64,000 nt of DNA from Lysinibacillus odysseyi 34hs-1 = NBRC 100172. GTDB taxonomy: Bacteria; Bacillota; Bacilli; Bacillales_A; Planococcaceae. The DNA is taken from positions 62,001 through 126,000 of the forward strand of contig NZ_BCVX01000007.1 of the NCBI RefSeq assembly GCF_001591965.1, in the 5' to 3' direction. The translations under genes and the position numbers were made by a program. Below are positions 26,207 through 34,395 of the stretch, one piece after another (the stretch's first letter is position 1; every line of letters begins with the position of its first letter). The notes under the pieces were generated by a model. It made no database searches and was not told the origin of the DNA. It saw only the letters and a program-made list of their open reading frames with translations.

Positions 26207-26497
26207 GTGATAAAATACAGCATGAAACCATTTGAGCTGTTAATAAGCTTAAATATCAAAGAAGACAAAGCAGTCAGGAAGGTTTCTAACAAGGTTGAAA
26301 ATCTCTCCGTTAATGAGGTAGACAAATTGTTTGAACGGTTTTTCAGGGGTGATAAGGCAAGAAACCATAGTCAAGGAACAGGGCTTGGGCTTGCCATCTC
26401 CAAAAGGATTGTGGAACTTCATAAAGGTATAATTTGTGCACAATATAAAGAAGGGTGGATGAGCTTTATTATTGAGCATCCAATACATGTAAAATAG
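26207..26497 (+). pseudogene. Remnant of a sensor histidine kinase (C-terminal ATPase piece)
   Basis: A 96-codon frame with the C-terminal part of a HATPase_c domain: VSNKVENLSVNEVDKLFERFFRGDKARNHSQGTGLGLAISKRIVELHKG. The F box and G2 box are present, but the H box, N box and G1 box are missing, as are the membrane part and a response regulator partner. The first 30 residues do not fit the family. It is therefore a truncated leftover of a two-component kinase. Confidence 0.8.
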
Positions 26498-26869
26498 CTT
26501 ATGGGATGAAGAGTCTTATAAGCTTTTGTCTTTGTTTACAATTAATTTCTTTTCCTTAAAAAATAGCGCTTCCTTTCACTGACATCTCCAAGTACATTAA
26601 ACACCTCCTTATTATGACGGTTAGCCAATTCTTTTTCTTAAAGCATCATTCACGCTTATTACTTTGAAGCACATAAAAGTCTCCTGCAAGGCAGGAAGAA
26701 GAATAAAACCATGCGGAACCGGGGAAATTGACATAGAACGCAGGGATATCAATTTGAAATTATTTATTGTATTCGTATCTTTAAATTATTCTGGTATACG
26801 TTTTATCACCCAAGCGGAAGGGAATTACCGAAAATAGTGTATGGTTTATTTCCTTGAGAGGAGACAATT
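26498..26869. other. Intergenic region
   Basis: A weak 7-bp hairpin (AGCTTAT / ATAAGCT, then TTTGTCTTT) lies near 26496-26527. On the minus strand around 26550-26632 there is a 28-codon frame with a TTG start, but without a convincing ribosome binding site, so I do not call it. The promoter of the BCCT gene must lie in the last 150 bases. Confidence 0.45.
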
Positions 26870-28420
26870 TTGAAAGAGAGCAATTTGAAAAGCCCGGTTT
26901 TTTTAGTTTCAAGTATCTTTATATTACTATGTGTTATTTTAGGAGCGGTTTCTCCTGCTACTTTTCAGCGGATTGCAACGAGGCTCTTTTCTTTTACTAC
27001 CGATTATTTTGGATGGTTTTATTTATTATCCGTGTTTGTCATCGCAATATTCTTAATCGCATTGGCAATTTCAAAATATGGCACAGTTCGGCTGGGTGGA
27101 AAAGATGCACGGCCTGAATTTAAGTTTCATTCTTGGATTGCTATGCTGTTTTCGGCAGGTTTAGGGATTGGACTTGTCTTTTGGGGTGTAGCAGAACCAA
27201 TGAGCCATTTCTTCAATACACCTTTTCGTGATGTGGAACCGCTATCTACGGATGCAGCCAGGATTGCAATGGGGTATGCATTCTTTCACTGGGGGGTAAG
27301 CCAGTGGTCTGTTTTTGCCATCATGGGATTGGTAATGGCGTTTATGCAATTTAATAAGAAAAAGGATTTATTAATGTCTACTGCATTGGAACCCGTTACA
27401 GGGTCAAATCGAGTAGTAAAAAATACAATTGATATTCTTGCTGTTATTGCGACTGTGATGGGTGTAGCAACTTCCATTGGACTCGGTGTCCTCCAGACAA
27501 ACGGAGGCCTGCATGCTGTTTTTGGTACGCCGATATCTGTTTGGGTACAGCTGGCCATTATCGGTATAATGTTTGTTGGTTATATGGCGTCCTCCACAAC
27601 AGGTCTGCATACAGGAATTCGTATTTTCAGTAATATCAACATGGCTTTAGCTATGCTATTATTATTATTTGTTTTTGTAACAGGTCCTACTGTATTTATT
27701 CTTGAAACCTTTACTTTGGCCATTGGTGACTATTTGACGCATTTCATCGAATACAGTCTTCGGATGCAGCCGTATGTACAAGGTACATGGGTGAAGACCT
27801 GGACGATTTTCTACTGGGCATGGGCAATTGCCTGGTCCCCGTTCGTTGGATCTTTTGTAGCACGCGTTTCGAAAGGGCGCACAATCCGCGAGTTCGTGAT
27901 AGGGGTGCTAATCATTCCGCCGCTTATTTCATGCTTCTGGATTGCTGTCTTTGGTGGTTCCGCCCTCTACTTCGATTTGAATACTGGTACGAATATAGCG
28001 GAAGCGGTAAATACCGATTTGACCGTAGCTTTATTCCAAATGCTTGATCAGCTCCCCTTGACAATGGTTGCTTCGATTATCGGTCTTTTGCTTATTTTTA
28101 CCTTCCTCATTACCTCTGCCGATTCGGCTACGTATATGATGGCTAGTATGACTTCGAACGGATCTTTGAATCCTAGCAATTTGATGAAAGTAGTATGGGG
28201 AGTATTGATGGCTGCAATTGCAAGCGTTCTTCTTTTCACAGGAGGCTTGGATGCACTACAAACAGCCTCCTTAATTTCCGCACTGCCATTTACAATCATT
28301 GTCTTATTGCTGATCGTCTCATTTGTGAAGATGATTAAGCATGAAATGGTGCCCATTTCCAAAAAGGATATTAAACGCTTGAAAAAAATGAGAGAATATA
28401 TTGAAAACGAAAAGAAATAA
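26870..28420 (+). CDS. BCCT family betaine/carnitine/choline transporter
   Basis: A 516-residue, 12-TM secondary transporter. The TTG start has GAGAGGAG upstream. Family marks are AMLFSAGLGIGLVFWGVAEPMSHF (TM3, Gly-rich), HWGVSQWSVFA, and the TM8 aromatic box TIFYWAWAIAWSPFVGSFVARVSKGRTIREFV. A Gly-x-Gly-x-Gly stretch at TM3 with Gly rather than Met-Asp favours Na+-coupled betaine transport (compare OpuD/BetP), but the substrate should be considered open. The C-terminus is short and basic. It is monocistronic and likely serves osmotic adaptation. Confidence 0.93.
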   Translation: MKESNLKSPVFLVSSIFILLCVILGAVSPATFQRIATRLFSFTTDYFGWFYLLSVFVIAIFLIALAISKYGTVRLGGKDARPEFKFHSWIAMLFSAGLGIGLVFWGVAEPMSHFFNTPFRDVEPLSTDAARIAMGYAFFHWGVSQWSVFAIMGLVMAFMQFNKKKDLLMSTALEPVTGSNRVVKNTIDILAVIATVMGVATSIGLGVLQTNGGLHAVFGTPISVWVQLAIIGIMFVGYMASSTTGLHTGIRIFSNINMALAMLLLLFVFVTGPTVFILETFTLAIGDYLTHFIEYSLRMQPYVQGTWVKTWTIFYWAWAIAWSPFVGSFVARVSKGRTIREFVIGVLIIPPLISCFWIAVFGGSALYFDLNTGTNIAEAVNTDLTVALFQMLDQLPLTMVASIIGLLLIFTFLITSADSATYMMASMTSNGSLNPSNLMKVVWGVLMAAIASVLLFTGGLDALQTASLISALPFTIIVLLLIVSFVKMIKHEMVPISKKDIKRLKKMREYIENEKK

Positions 28421-28429
28421 CCATGCACA

Positions 28430-28473
28430 AAAAAACAGACCACAGGGCAGCTGTAAAATTGCCCTGTGGTCTG
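28430..28473. terminator. Strong hairpin downstream of BCCT gene
   Basis: Perfect 14-bp stem CAGACCACAGGGCA / TGCCCTGTGGTCTG. The A run on its left makes it a proper terminator on the minus strand; on the plus strand the tail is poor in T. Confidence 0.75.
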
Positions 28474-28561
28474 TAAAGCTTAGGCTTTTAATAAAATTCA
28501 TTAATTATAAAGGTATAGTGCTGCTACTATCGACCAATACTTCTTTTTACATGTGAAAATC

Positions 28562-28603
28562 AAAAAAGCTGCTCAAGGAATCATCATTGATTCATTGAGC
28601 AGC
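28562..28603 (-). terminator. Intrinsic terminator of the UPF0180 gene
   Basis: Stem GCTGCTCAA / TTGAGCAGC with an inner GAATCA / TGATTC stem, read on the minus strand, followed by TTTTTT. Confidence 0.88.
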
Positions 28604-28612
28604 ATAATGAGC

Positions 28613-28858
28613 TTAGTGGAAAACTTTTTCTACACGTTGCACAACTTCATCTGCAGAAAGTCCGCCTGCATCAATAACCGGACCATCTATAACAGGGTCA
28701 CTGATTCCCATTACATCACGATCTTGTCCTGTAATTACGCAGCAATCGCATTTTTTCGCATCTTCCTCATTACGTAGTTGAATTACTTTGTAACCTTTTG
28801 CCTTTAAAGCTTCTTCCACGTTTGATAAAGATTCCTCAACACCGATAATTTGAGACAT
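28613..28858 (-). CDS. ykuS: UPF0180 family protein (YkuS-like)
   Basis: An 81-residue small soluble protein very like B. subtilis Yku[74 protein letters not shown]. The CDCCV cysteine cluster is conserved in the family. AGGAGGTG precedes the ATG. The family fold is thought to be small alpha/beta; its role is not established. It is monocistronic with its own terminator. Confidence 0.9.
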   Translation of the reverse strand: MSQIIGVEESLSNVEEALKAKGYKVIQLRNEEDAKKCDCCVITGQDRDVMGISDPVIDGPVIDAGGLSADEVVQRVEKVFH

Positions 28859-29287
28859 TCTTCTCCACCTCCTATCAATAATGTGTCATATCCCTTGGCT
28901 GTTTATGCACTTCTATCGTTTTTTGTTTTCTTCACGTATTAGCTGAATATAAACATTTACAGCAGCCTTATTTGTTCTTTACTTGCAAGCCGGAAACCGC
29001 GGCAATTTTGTTAAAAGCTTAAAAAGCTTATTATTGTAACCTTTTATAGGTTTTTAAAATTACCTTTTTTAAGAAAAGGGGAATGTCCTGGCTCATAATG
29101 AAATAATTATATGAAAACTGTTTCTTTAGGTGTTCAACAAGCCAAAAACGTAGTGGAAGAAGCACCACCATACAAAAGAGAATGAAATTAAGTGTATAAT
29201 GATATTATTTCATCTGAGGGCCAGTCAGAAGAGGATTTGGCCATTAGTGAATAGAGAGAGTTGGAATGTAAAGGGGATGAAGAGAAA
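28859..29287. other. Intergenic region with short coding-like scraps
   Basis: A 24-codon frame (MKTVSLGVQQAKNVVEEAPPYKRE) at 29111-29185 and, in another frame, NDIISSEGQSEEDLAISE near 29200-29250 look like pieces of a decayed short gene. A TATAAT near 29195 may serve the VOC gene. No ribosome binding site supports a live gene here. Confidence 0.4.
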
Positions 29288-29701
29288 ATGAATAGTCAAT
29301 GGGGTGAAAATTTATCAGTCGTTCAAGTCCGTATAGCAAGACCGACAGATCAACTAGCGGAAATTGAACGTTTTTACTGTGAAGGTATAGGCCTTAAAAA
29401 AGTTGGATCGTTTGAAGGACATCGAGGCTATAAAGGACTGATGGTTGGGCTGCCGAATACAGACTATCACCTGGAATTTACCGAGCATGAAAATGGTAGT
29501 CCTTGTCCTGCCCCTACAAAAGATAATTTACTCGTATTGTATATTCCTGATAAAGAAACAATCGAGCATATGGCGGTAAAACTTCAAGAAATGGGCTACC
29601 CAGAGGTCGAGCCGGAAAATCCATACTGGGAAGAAAAAGGGGTTACTATAGAAGATCCTGATGGCTGGCGGGTCGTATTAATGAATACAGCAGGAATATA
29701 A
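29288..29701 (+). CDS. VOC family (glyoxalase-like) protein
   Basis: A 137-residue vicinal-oxygen-chelate protein: VQVRIARPTDQLAEIERFYCEGIGLKKVGSFEGHRGYKGLMVGLPNTDYHLEFTEHE followed by the second module, ending KGVTIEDPDGWRVVLMNTAG. His and Glu in YHLEFTEH and the Glu in TIEDPDG match metal ligand positions. The TTG at 29261 is in frame, but the ATG at 29288 gives the usual family N-terminus; AAGGGG is about 12 nt before it, so the start is a little uncertain. Confidence 0.87.
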   Translation: MNSQWGENLSVVQVRIARPTDQLAEIERFYCEGIGLKKVGSFEGHRGYKGLMVGLPNTDYHLEFTEHENGSPCPAPTKDNLLVLYIPDKETIEHMAVKLQEMGYPEVEPENPYWEEKGVTIEDPDGWRVVLMNTAGI

Positions 29702-29711
29702 TTTTTTTGTA

Positions 29712-29754
29712 AAGAACATGCCTGTTAGTCTTTTTTATAGGCAGGCACGTTCTT
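29712..29754. terminator. Hairpin between convergent genes
   Basis: 13-bp stem AAGAACATGCCTG / CAGGCACGTTCTT with one mismatch; the loop contains TTTTTT. A probable terminator, although the T tail is inside the loop. Confidence 0.5.
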
Positions 29755-29780
29755 ATTGATGCTTTAAAGCAGGATGTCAG

Positions 29781-30245
29781 TTAAATTCCTATATGATATA
29801 TATAACAATTTCCGTTAGCCAAGTACTCTGCAAGTGTTATCATTTTTTCAAACTGCCGCAATACATCCTCTTTTTTGAATACCAATTTTTCATATTCCCC
29901 CATGTCATCCATTTCATCGGGAAAAATATAGCTCCCTGTAAGCTCCAGCTTTGATGGCGCATTTAGAAATAAATCTCTCCATCCGCAAAATATACGGTAC
30001 AGAAGGGGCGCAGATTGCTGATCAAAAAGAGTAATGCCGTAATAAGCGATACCAGTGTAGTCCGACATTCCCTGGAAATTTACTAGCTTGCTTGGCAGCC
30101 ATTTTAAAGAATCTGATATGTAAAGGATAAGGTCATCATCGATAATAACCGAATCTAATATAAGGATAGTTTTTTCTTTAATGTGCATTATGCCATCCAT
30201 TTGAAGAATATCTCTCACTAAATAAAATTCATGTTCTAATGCCAT
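29781..30245 (-). CDS. Hypothetical protein
   Basis: A 154-residue soluble acidic protein. The frame is open to 30284, but AAAGGAGGAA directly precedes the ATG at 30245 (MALEHEFYLVRDILQMDGI). It contains an LPSKLVNFQGMSDYTGIAYYGITLFDQQSAPLLYRIFCGWRDLF core that looks like a globular alpha/beta fold of the kind seen in SMI1/KNR4-like or immunity-type proteins, but no motif is decisive. It is monocistronic. I do not recognise the family. Confidence 0.7.
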   Translation of the reverse strand: MALEHEFYLVRDILQMDGIMHIKEKTILILDSVIIDDDLILYISDSLKWLPSKLVNFQGMSDYTGIAYYGITLFDQQSAPLLYRIFCGWRDLFLNAPSKLELTGSYIFPDEMDDMGEYEKLVFKKEDVLRQFEKMITLAEYLANGNCYIYHIGI

Positions 30246-30518
30246 ACGTTCCTCCTTTGCTAATTGATGAAAAAAACAAAGCACTTATTGCATTTGCATC
30301 AGTATGCGGGGTTCTATCTGCCTATTCTGCTGTCAGTTCAATACACTTAATCTCCGGTGTAGTCTATAGGTCTAATGGAGATTGATATAGCCACATTCAG
30401 TAAGAATGGACCATTGAATATTTTACCTCTTATTTTATATAATTCCAATTGTCTTTGAAAAAGTCATATTACGTGGTTTTTTTGAATAACCAATAGTATG
30501 CAGGAAGGAGAGAATACA

Positions 30519-30707
30519 ATGGATGCTGCTGCTGGAGGATTAGCACTTATCTTTACATTACTTTTTATGGCGTTTTATCTTGGCATGATTATCTTCGTTA
30601 TTTGGTTCATGATTACCATCGTAAAGAACTTAAAGATCCAAACGAAGATTTTGGAGAACATCGAGTATAAGCTGGATGCACAATCTACTCAAAAAACATA
30701 TGAATGA
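30519..30707 (+). CDS. Small single-pass membrane protein (62 aa)
   Basis: AGGAAGGAGAG precedes the ATG at 30519; an ATG at 30498 lies inside that region and is not used. The product has one long hydrophobic segment (LALIFTLLFMAFYLGMIIFVIWFMITIV), perhaps a hairpin, and a cytoplasmic helical tail KNLKIQTKILENIEYKLD. It has its own terminator. Its architecture resembles the 48-residue protein at 7756. The function is unknown. Confidence 0.75.
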   Translation: MDAAAGGLALIFTLLFMAFYLGMIIFVIWFMITIVKNLKIQTKILENIEYKLDAQSTQKTYE

Positions 30708-30711
30708 GGAT

Positions 30712-30742
30712 AGACGGTCCCGTATAGGAGACCGTCTTTTTA
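30712..30742 (+). terminator. Intrinsic terminator
   Basis: 8-bp stem AGACGGTC / GACCGTCT followed by TTTTTATTT. Confidence 0.85.
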
Positions 30743-30843
30743 TTTCCAGTCAGTTTTATATAATGGCGTGACGTTAAAAAACCTAGAACTATATTGTAAC
30801 TTTTCGTTTTCTCGGAAGTCTACTTTAAAAAGAGGTGGTTAAA

Positions 30844-31557
30844 ATGAAAAAGTGGTTGTTCCTGCTTGCGGGACTTATGTTGCTTGGCGGCTGCAGTAAT
30901 AATTTCTTTAATTCAATTACCCGCACGGAATCCATTATTGATTGGGTTGATTTTATCAAATGGGATAATAAGTCCTATGAGGCTGTCTATGATGCTGTGC
31001 TTACAGACGAATCCTATATAGGTGAGGCTATCGGAACAGTGACATTCAAGGTAGCTGACAATGTGACAAACTCCAATTATAAAACGAAAAACGGGGATGC
31101 CGCTTTTCATGAGAAGGGAACAGAGTTTTTTGCGGTAAAAGGCGAGCCTGACCTTTTAGCAGTAAAGGACGATGAGGAAATTGGAGGCTACCGGATATAT
31201 TATACAAGGGATGCTGGAAAATACCGCTGGCGCTTTCAAGATATGCCTTTAGAAAATGTAAAGCGGATTGAGTTTTATTCAATCTATACGGCTGAAGGAA
31301 ACAAGCTGCTCTCTACATGGGAAAACTCGGATGATATTCAGGAGATTGAACAGTTACTTACTTCAAGCAGGGAACAGGTGGATTTCAATCCTAATACGAC
31401 GGAAAAGGATCCTGATTACTATCAAATCATTCTTTATACAGGTGGTCCCTTCGCTTACCGGTACAATATTCAGTTTGATGGGGAAACGTATTATTGGTTC
31501 CCTTGGGAAACTCACATATTGTCTGAAAAGATTGCGCCTTATATGAAGATAAACTAA
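30844..31557 (+). CDS. Putative lipoprotein
   Basis: A 237-residue exported lipoprotein. The signal peptide MKKWLFLLAGLMLLGGC ends in the lipobox LLGGC with Cys17 as the lipidation site. The ATG at 30844 is preceded by AGAGGTGG and is preferred to the in-frame GTG at 30835. The mature part is soluble and contains two regions on metal-free beta-like sequence (VTFKVADNVTNSNYKTKNGDAAFHEKGTEFFAVKG; TEKDPDYYQIILYTGGPFAYRYNIQFDGETYYWFPWE). No domain is recognised. It converges on the Usp gene with a shared terminator. Confidence 0.85.
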   Translation: MKKWLFLLAGLMLLGGCSNNFFNSITRTESIIDWVDFIKWDNKSYEAVYDAVLTDESYIGEAIGTVTFKVADNVTNSNYKTKNGDAAFHEKGTEFFAVKGEPDLLAVKDDEEIGGYRIYYTRDAGKYRWRFQDMPLENVKRIEFYSIYTAEGNKLLSTWENSDDIQEIEQLLTSSREQVDFNPNTTEKDPDYYQIILYTGGPFAYRYNIQFDGETYYWFPWETHILSEKIAPYMKIN

Positions 31558-31597
31558 AAGGTCGTACGAGTCAGTATTTTTTCTCGTACGACCTTTT
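31556..31597. terminator. Bidirectional terminator
   Basis: Perfect 15-bp stem AAAAGGTCGTACGAG / CTCGTACGACCTTTT between convergent genes; both strands carry a T run. Confidence 0.92.
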
Positions 31598-31598
31598 A

Positions 31599-32018
31599 TC
31601 ATTTCACGATCAGCGCAGGGCATTTTACCCGCTTCATTACTTTGTGGCTGACACTGCCAAGCACCATCTCCCGCAGGGAATTCAGGCCTCGGCTGCCGAT
31701 AATGACGATATCAACATTTGCTTCATTCGCATAGCGTACGATTTCAGGACCAGGTTCACCTTTTAGAAGGGTGACCTTGTACGTGATGCCTGCTTCCTTA
31801 ATCAACTGTTCTATCGGGGCAATTTTGCGTCTCCGCCCGATCTCCAAACTCTCTGGAGAGGCGGCATGTAGTACATCACTCTTCGATTTTTCAAAATCCA
31901 CTACATAAACAAGATCAATCAATGAACTTTCCGTAAAGCTTGCTAGTTTAATTGCCTCTTTTGCGGCACGGATGGCGTTTTCCGACCCATCTGCTGCTAG
32001 TAAAATGTACTGATACAT
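31599..32018 (-). CDS. Universal stress protein (UspA family)
   Basis: A 139-residue Usp protein: MYQYILLAADGSENAIRAAKEAIKLA at the N-terminus and the ATP-binding G-2x-G-9x-G-S motif in GSRGLNSLREMVLGSVSHKVMKRVKCPALIVK. Two in-frame ATGs exist; the second (32018) has the RBS GGAGGA at proper spacing. It lies 17 nt after the SulP gene and is probably cotranscribed with it. SulP-Usp pairs are common and suggest that the Usp protein regulates or senses for the transporter. Confidence 0.93.
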   Translation of the reverse strand: MYQYILLAADGSENAIRAAKEAIKLASFTESSLIDLVYVVDFEKSKSDVLHAASPESLEIGRRRKIAPIEQLIKEAGITYKVTLLKGEPGPEIVRYANEANVDIVIIGSRGLNSLREMVLGSVSHKVMKRVKCPALIVK

Positions 32019-32035
32019 TCGCATTCCTCCTTCGT

Positions 32036-33463
32036 TTAGTGACCGCCGGATAGACCGAGTAACTTATTGTATAATTTTTCGCTCGCCGGATTTAATCCTT
32101 TTACTTGTACAGCAATTCCTTGCTCTTCAAGCTTGGATACAATTTTCGCTACTGCACCTACTGCGGACTCGTCCCATAAATGAGAACTTGAGAGATCAAT
32201 CGTTATTTCTTTTTGCGATACTTGCTCAAATGCCTGGATGAAACTTTGTGTAGAAGCAAAGAACAGCGGTCCTTCTATGAAGTATGTTGTTCCTTGTTCT
32301 TTTATTTTTACTTTAGAGATGCTTGCCACGAAGAACAGAGCACTCAAAATGACACCAATGATAACACCGATTGCCAGGTTATCTGTGTAGATAACTATCG
32401 CGACTGTTACAAGCATGACAACTGCATCAGCGCGAGGGGCGGTAATAATATATTTAAAAGAGCCCCAATCAAATGTACCAATACATACCATGATCATAAT
32501 GCCGACAAGGACAGGCATCGGGATATCAACAACCAGATCCCCAAGTACAAGTATCAGGAACATTAAACAGAGACCAGCTACAAGAGTAGAAAGACGGCCG
32601 CGGCCCCCTGATTTGACATTAATAACGGATTGACCAATCATGGCACAGCCAGCCATTCCGCCGAAAAATCCATTTACGAAGTTGGCGATTCCTTGTCCGC
32701 GTGCTTCCCGGTTTTTATCGGACTTCGTATCTGTCATATCATCTACAATCTGCGATGTCAGCAATGATTCTAGAAGCCCGACAACTGCGAGGGCTAAAGA
32801 ATAGGGAAGGATGATTCGCAGCGTTTCAAAGTTAAATGGCACATCCGGTATAAAGAATGACGGCAGACTTTGTGTGATGTTACCTAAATCTCCGATTGTT
32901 TTCAGCTCCGCTCCGGAAATAAATGCCGCTGCTGTTAGGACAACGATCGCGATAAGGGGCGCTGGTATTGCTTTTACAAATCGCGGTACCGTATAAACAA
33001 TAAGCAGTGTAACCGCAATGAAGACATAGGTTAACCAGCCTTCACCAAGGAAATGGGGTACCTGTGCCATAAAAATTAGGATAGCAAGAGCATTGACAAA
33101 ACCGATCATTACAGCGTTTGGGATAAAGCGCATTAGTTTTGCAATCCCGAAAACCCCTAGTAATACTTGGACAATACCTGTTAAAATTGTTGCGGCGAGT
33201 AGATAGTTCAAGCCATAATCCGCTACAAGGTCTGCCATAACGAGAGCCATCGCCCCAGTTGCTGCAGATATCATAGCCGGACGCCCGCCGACAAATGCGA
33301 TAATTGTCGCTATACAGAATGATGCATATAACCCAACCATCGGGTCGACACCTGCTATGATAGAAAAAGCGATTGCTTCAGGAATCAGTGCGAGTGCTAC
33401 AACGATACCTGACAATATATCACCACGGATGTTACCAAACCATTGTTCTTTTAAAGATTGCAT
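32036..33463 (-). CDS. SulP family inorganic anion transporter
   Basis: A 475-residue transporter with about 11 TM helices and a short C-terminal STAS domain ([53 protein letters not shown]). Family marks are [35 protein letters not shown] and [34 protein letters not shown]. The Na+-dependent bicarbonate transporter BicA and sulfate permeases share this layout; the substrate here is not determined. GAAAGGATC precedes the ATG. It is divergent from the resolvase-like gene. Confidence 0.93.
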   Translation of the reverse strand: MQSLKEQWFGNIRGDILSGIVVALALIPEAIAFSIIAGVDPMVGLYASFCIATIIAFVGGRPAMISAATGAMALVMADLVADYGLNYLLAATILTGIVQVLLGVFGIAKLMRFIPNAVMIGFVNALAILIFMAQVPHFLGEGWLTYVFIAVTLLIVYTVPRFVKAIPAPLIAIVVLTAAAFISGAELKTIGDLGNITQSLPSFFIPDVPFNFETLRIILPYSLALAVVGLLESLLTSQIVDDMTDTKSDKNREARGQGIANFVNGFFGGMAGCAMIGQSVINVKSGGRGRLSTLVAGLCLMFLILVLGDLVVDIPMPVLVGIMIMVCIGTFDWGSFKYIITAPRADAVVMLVTVAIVIYTDNLAIGVIIGVILSALFFVASISKVKIKEQGTTYFIEGPLFFASTQSFIQAFEQVSQKEITIDLSSSHLWDESAVGAVAKIVSKLEEQGIAVQVKGLNPASEKLYNKLLGLSGGH

Positions 33464-33579
33464 GTTATTGATCCTTTCGATATAGTTTTACGTAAGTGTA
33501 TTGATACAAAAACGACATTCATTATCGTACCATTTATATTCCCAAAATGGAATAGTTTTGGGAAGGTAAGGAGCTTACT

Positions 33580-34122
33580 ATGATTTACGGATATAAACGT
33601 CCCGTACAAGATGATAAAGATATGCAGCAACAGCTTGGAGCTGTCACAGTTGATAAAATATTTGAAGAATCGCATCCTTACGCCAAAAAAAGGACTGCGC
33701 TGGAAAACATGCTGATGGAAATGAAAAGTGGGGATGAATTATATGTGCAGCATATGGTCGTTCTAGCGGATACATTATCCCAATTTGAAGATGTTTTACG
33801 AGTGGCAGAGAAAGACGGCGTCTTTATCCATTTCATTGATGAAGAAATGACAAATCAGACAATGCCCAGCATGACATTGGCGGAAGCTGCATCCTTCTTT
33901 TCAAAACTACAGGCAGCTTGTACAAGCCATCGCACTACATTCGTTATGCAGGAGGCAATAAAACAAGGCAAAGCAATAGGCAGGCCAAAAAAATCAGATG
34001 ATAATTTGAAAAAGGCATTGGAGATGTATCAAAGTAAAGTGTATACATTGCAGGCGATTAAGGATCAAACCGGCATCAGCAAATCTACCCTCTATCGCTA
34101 TATTGACCAGTTAGAGGAGTAG
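33580..34122 (+). CDS. Resolvase-like protein lacking the catalytic serine
   Basis: A 180-residue protein with the fold of serine recombinases: an N-terminal resolvase-like domain (MIYGYKRPVQDDKDMQQQL, then SGDELYVQHMVVLADTLSQFEDVLRVAEKDGVFIHFIDEEM) and a C-terminal HTH (GRPKKSDDNLKKALEMYQSKVYTLQAIKDQTGISKSTLYRYI). In active enzymes the first motif is Y-x-R-V-S-T; here it is YKRPVQ and no Ser is present, so strand exchange is not expected. AAGGAG precedes the ATG. It has its own terminator and no inverted repeats beside it, so it is probably a domesticated DNA-binding protein. Confidence 0.85.
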   Translation: MIYGYKRPVQDDKDMQQQLGAVTVDKIFEESHPYAKKRTALENMLMEMKSGDELYVQHMVVLADTLSQFEDVLRVAEKDGVFIHFIDEEMTNQTMPSMTLAEAASFFSKLQAACTSHRTTFVMQEAIKQGKAIGRPKKSDDNLKKALEMYQSKVYTLQAIKDQTGISKSTLYRYIDQLEE

Positions 34123-34144
34123 AGAAAAGATTTACAAAACCTTT

Positions 34145-34180
34145 ACAAGGGGCAGAGGTTCCGCTGTTCCTTGTTTTTTT
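34145..34180 (+). terminator. Intrinsic terminator
   Basis: 11-bp stem ACAAGGGGCAG / CTGTTCCTTGT with G-U pairs, followed by TTTTTTT. Confidence 0.88.
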
Positions 34181-34237
34181 ATTGCAGCTTTGTAAAGTGG
34201 GCTTATTATTATATCAGAGAGGGTTTACAGGTCTGGT

Positions 34238-34317
34238 TTGACTTGCTATCTTAAAACAAAATATGTTGATTTATAAGCATGGTAGAGTCAGGCGGTCTGG
34301 CATTGCCATGCTTTTTT
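34238..34317 (+). promoter_or_regulatory. chrA promoter and terminator-like leader hairpin
   Basis: -35 TTGACT (34238-34243), 18-bp spacer, -10 TATGTT (34262-34267). About 8 bases after the -10 begins a hairpin: AAGCATGG (34275-34282) / CCATGCTT (34306-34313), followed by TTTTTT, with a 23-nt loop. It lies 80 nt before the chrA start and after the previous gene's own terminator, so it looks like an attenuator or 5' leader control element. Confidence 0.55.
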
Positions 34318-34395
34318 GCAAGTACAAAGAAAAACAAGAAAGCATATCACTCAGCATTTATTAGGGAGATGTCGTTCTACATAAAGGAGGATACT

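Noticed and set aside
26550-26632. 28-codon minus-strand frame with TTG start in front of the BCCT gene
   Set aside because: No ribosome binding site at the right distance, too short to judge.
34275-34313. Possible fluoride-type or other known riboswitch in the chrA leader
   Set aside because: The hairpin does not contain the conserved bases of the fluoride (crcB) motif or any other riboswitch class I know; kept only as an unassigned leader hairpin.
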